Shown in pieces: positions 1 through 7,308 of a stretch of DNA of 15,865 nt. Source of the stretch: an uncultured Holdemanella sp. (GTDB taxonomy: Bacteria > Bacillota_I > Bacilli_A > Erysipelotrichales > Erysipelotrichaceae); NCBI GenBank assembly GCA_900754615.1, contig CAAEDN010000099.1:1-15865 (forward strand). Direction: 5' to 3'. The notes under the pieces are model-generated. The model worked only from the letters and a program-made list of their open reading frames with translations, did not search any database and had not been told where the DNA came from. Numbering within the stretch: the first letter of the stretch is position 1; each line of letters starts with the position of its first letter. Made by a program: the position numbers and the translations under genes.

Positions 1-61
1 AAATGCCGACAGTTTTGTCGTAACCATCTGCCCAAAGATCAAACTCTTTTTTATCTAGCAT
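1..61 (-). CDS. Class I SAM-dependent methyltransferase, N-terminal fragment
   Basis: Only the first 20 codons are in the window; the gene runs off the left edge. The start ATG is read leftward from base 61 and has a strong ribosome binding site (TGGAGGGAG on the minus strand, bases 67-75) about 8 bases upstream. The visible peptide contains FDLWADGYDKTVG. This resembles the amino terminus of small Bacillota class I SAM methyltransferases, where an aromatic-rich W-x(2)-GYD segment precedes the SAM-binding Rossmann fold. The SAM-binding glycine motif itself lies outside the window, so the family call is by resemblance and the substrate cannot be guessed. The gene lies 125 bases downstream of manA on the same strand. 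No convincing terminator separates them, so read-through from manA is possible. Confidence 0.6.
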   Translation of the reverse strand, partial: MLDKKEFDLWADGYDKTVGI

Positions 62-116
62 ATTTACTCCCTCCATAACTTCTAAATTTCAGTTTATCGA
101 ATTGTGAAGCTCTCCG

Positions 117-132
117 AACAAAAATTTTTGTT
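117..132. repeat. Perfect 16-base AT-rich palindrome
   Basis: AACAAAAATTTTTGTT is perfectly self-complementary. It lies 56 bases upstream of the methyltransferase start, in the gap after manA. It could be an operator for the methyltransferase gene or a weak transcript hairpin. No U-run follows it on the leftward strand, so it is not a convincing terminator. A chance AT-rich palindrome is also possible. Confidence 0.4.
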
Positions 133-186
133 ATGGCAAAAACTATTCAATTCCTATCTAAGTTGATTGTAGTACATTTTTAAATT

Positions 187-1092
187 TCAATTTTCTCTCC
201 AATACGGTTTTGGATTTGCGATCATGACCTCTGCTGCCTTTTGGACGTGCACCGTTTCATTAGGCATCACAAGACAAGACTGTCCTTGTTTTAAAGTATG
301 ATGTTCAATTTCAAGTTCACCACTTAGCACTGAAATCGCAGAAGCAATTGTTCCATTATTTGTATACTCATCTGTTAGTATTGTATGTGTCAAATCAAAC
401 TCTCTATTTTCAATTGTTTTATTTAAAAGAAACTCTTCCTTTTTAACCTTCAACGATGAATCCAAGTTATCCAATGACTCTTGTATATGCAACTGTCTTT
501 TTTTATTTGTTCTAGGATCAATTCGATCATAATCATACAAACGATATGTAATATTTGTCGATTGCTGAATTTCATATATTAAGGATCCCTTACTTAATGC
601 ATGTACAGTTCCAGAACGAATGTATACTAAATCATTTTGTTGCACAAGAAAATGGCCTATGGTATCTGAAAAATCATTTTTCTCTAATGCATCCAAAATC
701 GCAGATTTACTCTTCTTAATATTTTCAGCATAAACCCAACCTTTTTCAGGTGGTTCAATGAAATACCAAGCCTCACTCTTTCCATATTTAAGGTTTAGCT
801 TATTTCTCGCATACGCATCTGTTGGGTGAATTTGAAAACTCACGGATTCTTTACACGCATCAAAGGCAATAATGACTGGATATTCTTCTTTGGGTAATAA
901 TCCAAATAATTCTGGATTCTTTCTAATTTCATTTTTTAAAGTTGTTCTTCCATTGATTTCACAATCAAAATCATCAATTCCACTCACAGAATATACAATA
1001 CCTATTGAATCTTCCTCTTTATTTCCATCATACGCATAGAGTCTTTGATCTCCCCATAATGTAGGATATGTGATTGTTTTTAAAATATACAT
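187..1092 (-). CDS. manA: Mannose-6-phosphate isomerase, class I (301 aa)
   Basis: Interconverts mannose 6-phosphate and fructose 6-phosphate in the cytoplasm; it is a zinc-dependent cupin enzyme. Seen in the sequence: QIHP at residues 87-90 and GKSEAW at 104-109, which supply the first zinc ligands; GTVHAL at 161-166 with the ligand His164; then YEIQQS at 173-178 and YRLYDYDR at 183-190, which line the active site. A short second cupin lobe follows. The length of 301 matches the short Gram-positive class I enzymes such as Bacillus ManA, rather than the roughly 390-residue E. coli form. The start at 1092 has a GGAAG-type ribosome binding site at bases 1100-1104. The gene is transcribed away from deoC, and the two promoters overlap. 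It may supply mannose for catabolism or mannose 6-phosphate for envelope sugars; no PTS or kinase gene is in view to decide which. Confidence 0.93.
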   Translation of the reverse strand: MYILKTITYPTLWGDQRLYAYDGNKEEDSIGIVYSVSGIDDFDCEINGRTTLKNEIRKNPELFGLLPKEEYPVIIAFDACKESVSFQIHPTDAYARNKLNLKYGKSEAWYFIEPPEKGWVYAENIKKSKSAILDALEKNDFSDTIGHFLVQQNDLVYIRSGTVHALSKGSLIYEIQQSTNITYRLYDYDRIDPRTNKKRQLHIQESLDNLDSSLKVKKEEFLLNKTIENREFDLTHTILTDEYTNNGTIASAISVLSGELEIEHHTLKQGQSCLVMPNETVHVQKAAEVMIANPKPYWREN

Positions 1093-1115
1093 GTAACCAC
1101 TTCCAATCTAACTCT

Positions 1116-1145
1116 ATTCTATCAAAAATGATATAATTATGTAAA
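1116..1145 (-). promoter_or_regulatory. Predicted promoter of manA
   Basis: On the minus strand: -35 TTTACA (1145-1140, 5 of 6 consensus bases), an 18-base spacer, and an extended -10 TGA-TAGAAT (hexamer 1121-1116, 5 of 6). The predicted start near 1109 leaves a leader of about 17 bases carrying the ribosome binding site. Confidence 0.55.
1129..1137 (+). promoter_or_regulatory. Predicted extended -10 promoter of deoC
   Basis: TGATATAAT is a perfect TGN-TATAAT extended -10 (hexamer 1132-1137); no good -35 is visible at the right distance. The predicted start near 1144 gives a leader of about 22 bases. The hexamer lies inside the spacer of the manA promoter on the other strand. Confidence 0.5.
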
Positions 1146-1165
1146 AAGAAAGTGAGATGTATATT

Positions 1166-1888
1166 ATGATTCAAAAATTCACTGTTGATCAACTTGCCAG
1201 AATGATTGACCACACATTTGTCAAAGCCTATGCTACACAAGCCGATATGACAAAGCTTTGTGAGGAAGCAAAAAAATATCATTTTGCGATGGTTGCCATC
1301 AATTCAGGGCAAACCGCATTTTGTCACAATCTATTAAAAGATACAGATATCCATACAGGAGCGGCAATTGGCTTTCCTTTAGGACAAACAACAATTGAAT
1401 CCAAAACATTCGAAGCAAAAGATGCTCTTGAAAACGGTGCGGATGAAATTGACTATCAATTAAATATCACTGCGGTTAAAGCTAAAGACTGGGATTATGT
1501 TCAGTCTGAAATGCAACAAATTACAAATTTGACACACAGCTACAATAAAGTTTGTAAAGTCATTCTTGAAACTTGTTACTTAGAAAAATCAGAAATTCAA
1601 AAGATTTGTGAAATTGCCTGTGAAGTAAAAATTGATTTTGTAAAAACAAGTACGGGCTTTGGAAGTGATGGCGCAAAAATTGAAGATATCAAGCTAATGA
1701 AAGAAACCGTACAAGAGTTCATTCATGTAAAGGCTAGTGGTGGTATTCGTGATGCAGAAACATTTAAAGAAATGGTAAGTTATGGTGCAAGTCGCATAGG
1801 CACAAGTGCAGGTGTTTCAATTATTGAAGAATTTAAACAGGAAGCACAACATAATAATGGCTTTATTACTATTGATATGCATATATAG
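1166..1888 (+). CDS. deoC: Deoxyribose-phosphate aldolase (240 aa)
   Basis: Cleaves 2-deoxyribose 5-phosphate to glyceraldehyde 3-phosphate and acetaldehyde, the last step of deoxynucleoside catabolism. Numbered from the upstream ATG at 1157: the Schiff-base lysine is Lys163 in FVKTSTGF (E. coli Lys167), the second active-site lysine is Lys192 in VKASGGIR (E. coli Lys201), and Asp99 in EIDYQLN matches the acid usually written EIDMVIN. The phosphate-binding GTSAG lies near residues 215-219. The open frame begins at ATG 1157, but the Shine-Dalgarno-like AAGAAAGTGAG abuts that codon directly and sits about 9 bases from the ATG at 1166. I therefore prefer 1166. No other deo genes flank it; the uridine phosphorylase at 12875-13660 is about 11 kb away and unlinked. 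The EIDYQLN variant is slightly unusual, but all catalytic residues are present. Confidence 0.95.
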   Translation: MIQKFTVDQLARMIDHTFVKAYATQADMTKLCEEAKKYHFAMVAINSGQTAFCHNLLKDTDIHTGAAIGFPLGQTTIESKTFEAKDALENGADEIDYQLNITAVKAKDWDYVQSEMQQITNLTHSYNKVCKVILETCYLEKSEIQKICEIACEVKIDFVKTSTGFGSDGAKIEDIKLMKETVQEFIHVKASGGIRDAETFKEMVSYGASRIGTSAGVSIIEEFKQEAQHNNGFITIDMHI

Positions 1889-1889
1889 A

Positions 1890-1919
1890 AAAAATCCATA
1901 GAATAAACTATGGATTTTT
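1890..1919. terminator. Bidirectional terminator between deoC and the ABC exporter
   Basis: A perfect 12-bp stem (1890-1901 with 1908-1919) encloses the loop AATAAA. The A/T flanks give a U-run in both directions. It sits in the 35 bases between the convergent stop codons of deoC and the second exporter gene. Confidence 0.9.
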
Positions 1920-1923
1920 AATT

Positions 1924-3747
1924 TTAGTCTAACTCAAAAGCACCTGTATACAATTGATAGTATTTACCTTTTTGTTTCAACAAGTCCTCATGATTACCAC
2001 GCTCAATAATATGACCTTGTTCTAACACCATAATCGCATCACTGTTTTGGATTGTTGAAAGTCTATGTGCAATCACAAATACCGTTCTTCCTTCCATCAA
2101 CTTATCCATACCTTCCTGAACAATACGCTCCGTATGTGTATCAATGGAACTCGTTGCTTCATCCAAAATCAATACTGGAGGATTGGCAACAGCAGCACGA
2201 GCAATGGATAAAAGTTGTCTTTGTCCTTGCGATAAAGATTCTCCACCTGCATGAATCATTGTGTCATAGCCATTTTCTAAGTGTTTAATAAATTCATGTG
2301 CATTCGCTAATTTACTTGCCGCAATACACTCTTCGTCACTCGCATCCAAACGACCATAACGAATATTATCCATGATCGTACCTGTAAATAAGTTTGTATC
2401 CTGTAATACAATACCTAAAGATTTTCTAAGATCGGCTTTCTTAATTAGTTTTACATCAATACCATCATATGTAATGGAACCCGATTGAATATCATAAAAA
2501 CGATTGATTAGATTCGTAATGGTTGTTTTACCAGCACCTGTAGCTCCTACAAAGGCAATCTTTTGCCCTGGTTTCGCAAATAGAGAAACATTAAATAAAA
2601 TCTGTTTATCTGGATTATAAGAGAAGTTAACATTTTCAAAACGAACATCCCCACGAAGCGGAACCAATTCATCCTTACCGTTTGGTCTAGGATGATGCCA
2701 AGCCCAATGATCATGATCCATTTGTTCTAAAGTAACCACACCATCATCGACTTCACTTTCTGTATCTATAATTTCATAAATACGCTTTGCACCTGCATCC
2801 GCCATAATTACCGCATTTAACTGCATACTAATTTGCCCAATTGGATTCGTGAAACTACGATTTAGCTGCAAGAATGCGGCAATACCACCAAGAGTTAATC
2901 CAGCAATATTATTTAGCGCAAAGATAGAACCAACAACGGCTACAAGCACATAAGAAATATATCCAATATTCATTACAATTGGCATTAAAACATTCGCAAA
3001 CGTATTCGCATTCGCACTTGCTTCAAATAAGGCATCATTTACTTGATCGAAATCTTTGATACTTTGTTCCTCATGCGTAAAAACTTTAATGACTTTACTT
3101 CCTTCCATCATTTCTTCAATAAACCCATTTTCTACACCTAATTGTTTTTGTTGGGCAATAAAGTATTTACCTGATTTTGCCGAAATCTTTTTTGAAGTAT
3201 AAACCATCAATAAACCACATGCGATTGTTAAAACAGCCAATGGAATATTTAAAATAAACATGGAAATTGTTACTGAGATAATCGTCATCAAAGATACAAT
3301 AACCTGAGGAATACTTTGAGAAATCAACTGTCTTAAAGTATCCGTATCATTTGTATAAACAGACATGATATCACCATGTGCATGTGTATCAAAGAATCGT
3401 AATGGCAATGACTGCATGTGTTCAAACAATTCATCACGAATATGTTTTAAAGTGCCTAAAGAAATAGTAACCATAATACGGTTAAATCCATACGTAGCCA
3501 AAATACCAACGCCATAAATCATTGCTAATTCCATCAACACATTCAATAAAGGAGTATAATTCGGTACTTTCTGTGATAATAATGGAACAATATAATCATC
3601 AATCAAGCTTTTTAAAAACATACTTCCATATACATTGGCGATACTTGATACAATAATCAATACTAGCACAATTAAACTTTCAATCTTATAAGAAGTGATT
3701 GTTTCTTTAATAACTCGCTTTAAACTATTTGTACTTCTATTGTTCAT
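1924..3747 (-). CDS. ABC exporter half-transporter, catalytically complete subunit (607 aa)
   Basis: A type IV ABC exporter half with an N-terminal six-helix membrane domain (about residues 20-310) and a C-terminal ATPase domain (about 368-600). Motifs: Walker A GATGAGKT 401-408, Q-loop VLQD 447-450, signature LSQGQ 505-509, Walker B VLILDE 525-530 with catalytic Glu530, switch His561. Walker A, Walker B and the switch are canonical, but the signature is altered (LSQGQ for LSGGQ). That is the mirror image of its partner upstream, as in heterodimeric exporters of the BmrCD/LmrCD/TM287-288 type. Between the two domains lies a short linker rich in His and Trp (DHDHWAWHH, 344-352). I chose the ATG at 3747 because GGAGGTGA precedes it by a few bases; an in-frame extension to 3798 lacks such a site. 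The gene overlaps the end of the partner gene by 11 bases, so translation is probably coupled. The substrate is unknown; MarR control suggests drugs or toxic small molecules. Confidence 0.93.
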   Translation of the reverse strand: MNNRSTNSLKRVIKETITSYKIESLIVLVLIIVSSIANVYGSMFLKSLIDDYIVPLLSQKVPNYTPLLNVLMELAMIYGVGILATYGFNRIMVTISLGTLKHIRDELFEHMQSLPLRFFDTHAHGDIMSVYTNDTDTLRQLISQSIPQVIVSLMTIISVTISMFILNIPLAVLTIACGLLMVYTSKKISAKSGKYFIAQQKQLGVENGFIEEMMEGSKVIKVFTHEEQSIKDFDQVNDALFEASANANTFANVLMPIVMNIGYISYVLVAVVGSIFALNNIAGLTLGGIAAFLQLNRSFTNPIGQISMQLNAVIMADAGAKRIYEIIDTESEVDDGVVTLEQMDHDHWAWHHPRPNGKDELVPLRGDVRFENVNFSYNPDKQILFNVSLFAKPGQKIAFVGATGAGKTTITNLINRFYDIQSGSITYDGIDVKLIKKADLRKSLGIVLQDTNLFTGTIMDNIRYGRLDASDEECIAASKLANAHEFIKHLENGYDTMIHAGGESLSQGQRQLLSIARAAVANPPVLILDEATSSIDTHTERIVQEGMDKLMEGRTVFVIAHRLSTIQNSDAIMVLEQGHIIERGNHEDLLKQKGKYYQLYTGAFELD

Positions 3748-5467
3748 CAAAATCACCTCCATTATTTTGTGCTTCATATGTTTCTTTATACATCGCATTG
3801 GATTTTAATAATTCTTCATGCGTTCCTAAGCCAGAAACTTTTCCATCATCAATAACCAAAATCTGATCTGCATCTTGAATACTTGAAACACGCTGCGAAA
3901 TAATGATTCGAGTTGTATGTGGAATCTTCTCTAAGAATGCCTGACGAATCAAAGCATCTGTTTTTGTATCTACTGCACTTGTAGAATCATCCAAAATTAA
4001 AATTTTAGGACTCTTTAATATAGCTCTTGCGATACAAAGACGTTGTCTTTGTCCACCGGAAACATTCGATCCACCCTGCTCAATATACGTATCATATTTG
4101 TCTGGCATTAACTGAATAAATTCATCTGCCTGTGCTAATTTACAAGCCTCCATGATCTCATCATCAGTCGCATTAGGATTTCCCCAACGCATGTTCTCTT
4201 TGATTGTTCCTGAAAATAAAACATTCTTCTGTAAAACCATCGCCACATTATCTCGCAACACTTTTAAATCATAGTCACGAACATCCATGCCAGCTACTTT
4301 CACACTCCCCTTAGTTACATCATATAATCTTGGAATCAATTGGACTAAACTCGATTTACTAGATCCTGTTGCTCCAAGAATTCCTAGTGTTGAGCCAGAA
4401 GGAATATGCAAGTTAATGTGACTTAAAATATCTTCATCATTTCCATAATGAAATGAAACATCTTCAAAATCAATCGTTCCATTTTCTATTGTTTGAATAC
4501 CATTTTCCGGACTTGTTAAATTGGATTCTTGATTTAATACTTGCGCAATACGTTTTCCACTCGCAATCGACATTGTCACCATGACAAAAACCATACTCAT
4601 CATCATCAATGACATCAAAATACTTGTCGTATAAGTAAATAAAGACATTAATTCTCCTGTTGTCATATTTTGGGCTACAATTTGATGAGCACCTAACCAT
4701 GAAATCAAAAGAATGGTTCCATACATACAAAGCTGCATAACCGGCGAGTTAAACACTAAGATTTTTTCAGCATTACCTTGAATACTAAAAATAGTCTCAC
4801 TTTCTTTACGAAATTTTTCAATTTCATAATCCTTACGAACAAAAGATTTCACAACACGAATACCTAAAATGTTTTCTTGAATACTCGCATTTAAAAAGTC
4901 ATAGCGAGAAAACAAACGACTAAAAATTGGACTTACAATAAAAATAATTCCAAATAAAACAACTCCCAAAAATAAAACTGCAACCACAAAAATCATAGCC
5001 ATTTCTTTATTTATGATAAAAGCCATAACCAAAGATGTGATCAGCATCAATGGTGCACGAACACAAACACGAATAATCATCTGGTATGCATTTTGAATAT
5101 TTGTCACATCCGTCATCATACGTGTGATCAATCCACTTGTTGAATAGGCATCGATATTCGAAAAAGAAAATTTTTGAATATTGCGATACTCTGCTTTCCT
5201 TAAATTCTTCGCAAAACCACTCGATGCGATAGCTGCATGCTTTCCACTTTTAGCACCAGCCCACAAAGAGACAAAGGCTGCCACTAACATTAAAATTCCA
5301 TACAACCAAATCGAACTTATATTTCCTTTTTCAATCCCATTATCCACTAATAAAGCCATTAAAAAAGGAATTAAGACTTCAAGTATAGCTTCAATTGAAA
5401 CATAAACAGGACTTAAAAGCGTATCCTTTTTATATTCCTTCACTTCCTTTAATAAAGTTTTAACCAT
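3737..5467 (-). CDS. ABC exporter half-transporter, degenerate-site subunit (576 aa)
   Basis: The partner half of the heterodimeric exporter: membrane domain about residues 17-305, ATPase domain about 330-565. Motifs: Walker A GATGSSKS 365-372 (Ser370 where Gly is usual, Lys371 present), signature VSGGQ 469-473 (canonical), Walker B ILILDD 489-494 with Asp494 in place of the catalytic Glu, and switch motif ISQR with Gln525 in place of His. Its own Walker motifs therefore build the non-hydrolytic nucleotide site, closed by the partner's LSQGQ. Its canonical signature completes the active site on the partner's Walker motifs. The start at 5467 has a GGGGG ribosome binding site about 7 bases away. 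The MarR gene ends 11 bases upstream and the partner gene begins inside this gene's last codons. Length and domain order are typical of the family; the substrate is not determinable from sequence. Confidence 0.93.
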   Translation of the reverse strand: MVKTLLKEVKEYKKDTLLSPVYVSIEAILEVLIPFLMALLVDNGIEKGNISSIWLYGILMLVAAFVSLWAGAKSGKHAAIASSGFAKNLRKAEYRNIQKFSFSNIDAYSTSGLITRMMTDVTNIQNAYQMIIRVCVRAPLMLITSLVMAFIINKEMAMIFVVAVLFLGVVLFGIIFIVSPIFSRLFSRYDFLNASIQENILGIRVVKSFVRKDYEIEKFRKESETIFSIQGNAEKILVFNSPVMQLCMYGTILLISWLGAHQIVAQNMTTGELMSLFTYTTSILMSLMMMSMVFVMVTMSIASGKRIAQVLNQESNLTSPENGIQTIENGTIDFEDVSFHYGNDEDILSHINLHIPSGSTLGILGATGSSKSSLVQLIPRLYDVTKGSVKVAGMDVRDYDLKVLRDNVAMVLQKNVLFSGTIKENMRWGNPNATDDEIMEACKLAQADEFIQLMPDKYDTYIEQGGSNVSGGQRQRLCIARAILKSPKILILDDSTSAVDTKTDALIRQAFLEKIPHTTRIIISQRVSSIQDADQILVIDDGKVSGLGTHEELLKSNAMYKETYEAQNNGGDFDEQ

Positions 5468-5478
5468 AATAAACCCCC

Positions 5479-5904
5479 TTATTCTAAATTTTGAGCAAGC
5501 TCCTTTAAAATTTCTAATAATTGTTTTCGTTTCTCTATGCCCAAGGCATTTTCAAACTTAGATTCCATAATACGAATCTGATTTTCAATATCCTCATGAA
5601 GATCCTGCTCTTTTTGCGTTAATACAATCGCACGAACTCGTTTATCTTTAGGATTATGCTTTCTTTCAATAAAACCCTTTTGTTCTAAACGATTTAAAAT
5701 TCCTGTAACCGTTGGATTTGAAATATGAAAGTGCTCTTCAATATCTTTTTGAATCACAATTTCCTTATCCGTAAAATGCAGATATCCTAAAACGTCGCGC
5801 TGGGATTTTGTCAAATCATACTTCTTTAATCCTTCATTCATATGCTTATCCATTTTTTTCTTGATCAAACTAAAATAGAATCCAATTTCATCATTATCAC
5901 ACAC
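5479..5904 (-). CDS. MarR-family transcriptional repressor (141 aa)
   Basis: A winged-helix DNA-binding regulator, expected to act as a dimer. Seen in the sequence: LTKSQRDVLGYLHF opens the wHTH core; the recognition-helix segment is ISNPTVTGILNRLEQKGFIERKHNPKDKR, with the basic wing at KDKRVRAIVLT, the hallmark of MarR proteins. Flanking helices at both ends would make the dimer interface. The longest frame begins at a GTG at 5913. However, the only good ribosome binding site (GAGGTGA, about 5916-5910) overlaps that codon and lies 6 bases from the in-frame GTG at 5904, so I place the start there. An ATG nearby is out of frame. The gene is first in an operon with the two exporter genes (11-base gap). 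Its promoter carries two matching dyads, so it probably represses itself and the exporter until a ligand binds. The ligand is unknown. Confidence 0.9.
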   Translation of the reverse strand: MCDNDEIGFYFSLIKKKMDKHMNEGLKKYDLTKSQRDVLGYLHFTDKEIVIQKDIEEHFHISNPTVTGILNRLEQKGFIERKHNPKDKRVRAIVLTQKEQDLHEDIENQIRIMESKFENALGIEKRKQLLEILKELAQNLE

Positions 5905-5921
5905 ATGATTCACCTCAATTC

Positions 5922-5957
5922 CATAGTGTGCTATATATTTATATAGTACGCTATATA
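5922..5957. promoter_or_regulatory. Tandem dyads, likely MarR operator
   Basis: Two similar inverted repeats lie between the MarR gene and its -10: ATAG-tgtg-CTAT (5923-5934) and ATATAG-tacg-CTATAT (5941-5956). Each has a 4-base centre, and their centres are 20 bp apart, about two helical turns, so bound dimers would lie on one face. The second dyad overlaps the end of the -10 and the predicted start site near 5950; the first lies in the leader. This is a classic arrangement for autorepression. Binding is inferred, not shown. Confidence 0.6.
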
Positions 5958-5984
5958 TATTACTCTAATAATTCTATTTGTCAA
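5957..5984 (-). promoter_or_regulatory. Predicted promoter of the MarR-exporter operon
   Basis: On the minus strand: a perfect -35 TTGACA (5984-5979), a 16-base spacer, and -10 TAATAT (5962-5957, 4 of 6; neighbouring TA-rich registers are also possible). The predicted start near 5950 leaves a leader of about 46 bases. Confidence 0.65.
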
Positions 5985-6006
5985 TTTTTGATTTTTTAGC
6001 TATGAT
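5978..6006 (+). promoter_or_regulatory. Predicted promoter of rlmD, sharing its -35 with the MarR promoter
   Basis: -35 TTGTCA (5978-5983, 5 of 6), a 17-base spacer, and -10 TATGAT (6001-6006, 5 of 6). The predicted start falls at about 6012-6014, on or next to the rlmD ATG at 6013. Five of the six -35 bases are also part of the -35 hexamer read in the opposite direction. Confidence 0.65.
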
Positions 6007-6012
6007 ACTTGT

Positions 6013-7308
6013 ATGAAAAAAAATGAAGAATATATAGTAACATGTATCGATGATACAGATTTAAATAGTGGCGTAGTTAAAATTGCCGATATGGTTGTCT
6101 TTGTTCCAAACTTATTGATTGGTGAAAAAGCAAAAATCAAGATTGTTAAAGTCAATAAAAAATATGCCTTTGGCATTATCATTCAACTTTTAGAACCAAG
6201 TCTAAACCGCCAAAAATTAACTTGTGAAGTCGCAAAAACATGTGGTGGATGTCAACTACAACACATGAATTATGCTTATCAATTAGACTATAAATATAAA
6301 CATGTTAAAAAATTATTTGAAGACATAGAAGTAAAACCTGTTCTTGGCATGAATAATCCTTGGTATTATCGTAATAAAGCTCAATTCCCTGTTAAAATTA
6401 AAGATGGAAAAGTTCAAATGGGGTTTTATCGTCAACATTCAAATGATATAGTGGCATGTAAAGAATGCAAAATTCAAGACCTTTCCATCAATGAAGTATT
6501 TAGCTTTATCCAAAAACAGATCACACTTGAAATAGCTCAAGATTTACGTCATGTATTTATCCGTCATTCAAGTACAGATGAAATTCAAGTGGTATTTATC
6601 GGAAAAAGTGAAAAGAATGTTTTATCTTTATCTGACCAATTAAAAAACACATTCACACATATCACCAGCATTGTATTTAACTACAACACACGAAATGACA
6701 ATGTCATTTTAGGTGATACATATAAAGTTTTATATGGAAATGATTATATTCTTGAAGAATGTTTAGGTAATAAAGTAAAATTGCACTTTAAATCCTTTTT
6801 CCAAGTCAATCCATCTCAAATGGAAGTATTATATAAGCAAGCCATTCAAGCCGCTAATCTTTCTGGAAATGAAACATGCATTGATATGTATGCAGGAACT
6901 GGAACAATCGGAATGGCTGTTAGTAAACATGCAAAAAGTGTAATTGGTGTTGAAATTGTGAAAGAAGCTGTCGACAATGCCAATGAAAATACCAAGATAA
7001 ATCATTTATCCAATTGTCATTATGTTTGTCAAGATGCTACAAACTTTGCCCATATTCATAAAAATGATAAGATTGACGTAATCTTTATTGATCCACCAAG
7101 AAAAGGCATGACGGAAAATGGAATCAAGGATACGATTACCATGCAGCCAAATAAAATCGTATATGTTTCATGTAATCCGAAAACACTTTCTAGAGATTTA
7201 AAAATATTTGAAAAATATGGATATCATTGCGAATATGTGCAGCCTGTCGATATGTTTTGTCATACAACAGGTCTTGAATGTGTTGCCAAGATTTGTAAAA
7301 TAGTGTAG
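6013..7308 (+). CDS. rlmD: 23S rRNA (uracil-C5)-methyltransferase, RlmD/RlmCD type (431 aa)
   Basis: A SAM-dependent enzyme making 5-methyluridine in 23S rRNA. In Gram-positives one enzyme may methylate both U747 and U1939, so the exact target is uncertain. Domain order: TRAM RNA-binding domain (about 1-60); an iron-sulfur cluster Cys71-x5-Cys77-x2-Cys80 and Cys152, with the same spacing as E. coli RumA; an RNA-binding insert; then the methyltransferase fold with DMYAGTGTIG 291-300, FIDPPRKG 368-375, the nucleophile Cys387 in VSCNP and the base Glu422. An in-frame TGA at 5989 precedes the ATG at 6013 with no start codon between, and no ribosome binding site is visible. Together with the promoter position this suggests a leaderless mRNA. 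tRNA-Leu follows 15 bases after the stop and is probably co-transcribed. All catalytic residues are present. Confidence 0.93.
   Translation: MKKNEEYIVTCIDDTDLNSGVVKIADMVVFVPNLLIGEKAKIKIVKVNKKYAFGIIIQLLEPSLNRQKLTCEVAKTCGGCQLQHMNYAYQLDYKYKHVKKLFEDIEVKPVLGMNNPWYYRNKAQFPVKIKDGKVQMGFYRQHSNDIVACKECKIQDLSINEVFSFIQKQITLEIAQDLRHVFIRHSSTDEIQVVFIGKSEKNVLSLSDQLKNTFTHITSIVFNYNTRNDNVILGDTYKVLYGNDYILEECLGNKVKLHFKSFFQVNPSQMEVLYKQAIQAANLSGNETCIDMYAGTGTIGMAVSKHAKSVIGVEIVKEAVDNANENTKINHLSNCHYVCQDATNFAHIHKNDKIDVIFIDPPRKGMTENGIKDTITMQPNKIVYVSCNPKTLSRDLKIFEKYGYHCEYVQPVDMFCHTTGLECVAKICKIV

Noticed and set aside
175..186. Search for a manA terminator in the gap before the methyltransferase gene
   Set aside because: No stem followed by a U-run was found; the palindrome at 117-132 lacks a U-run.
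1028..1282. 84-codon leftward frame over the manA-deoC gap
   Set aside because: It covers both promoters and the ends of two well-supported genes, and shows no family features.
2052..2288. 78-codon rightward frame inside the exporter gene
   Set aside because: Antisense shadow of the conserved ATPase domain; composition is unlike a protein and no start signal is evident.
3748..3798. Upstream start for the second exporter subunit
   Set aside because: GGAGGTGA stands directly before the ATG at 3747; the extension is a chance continuation within the partner gene.
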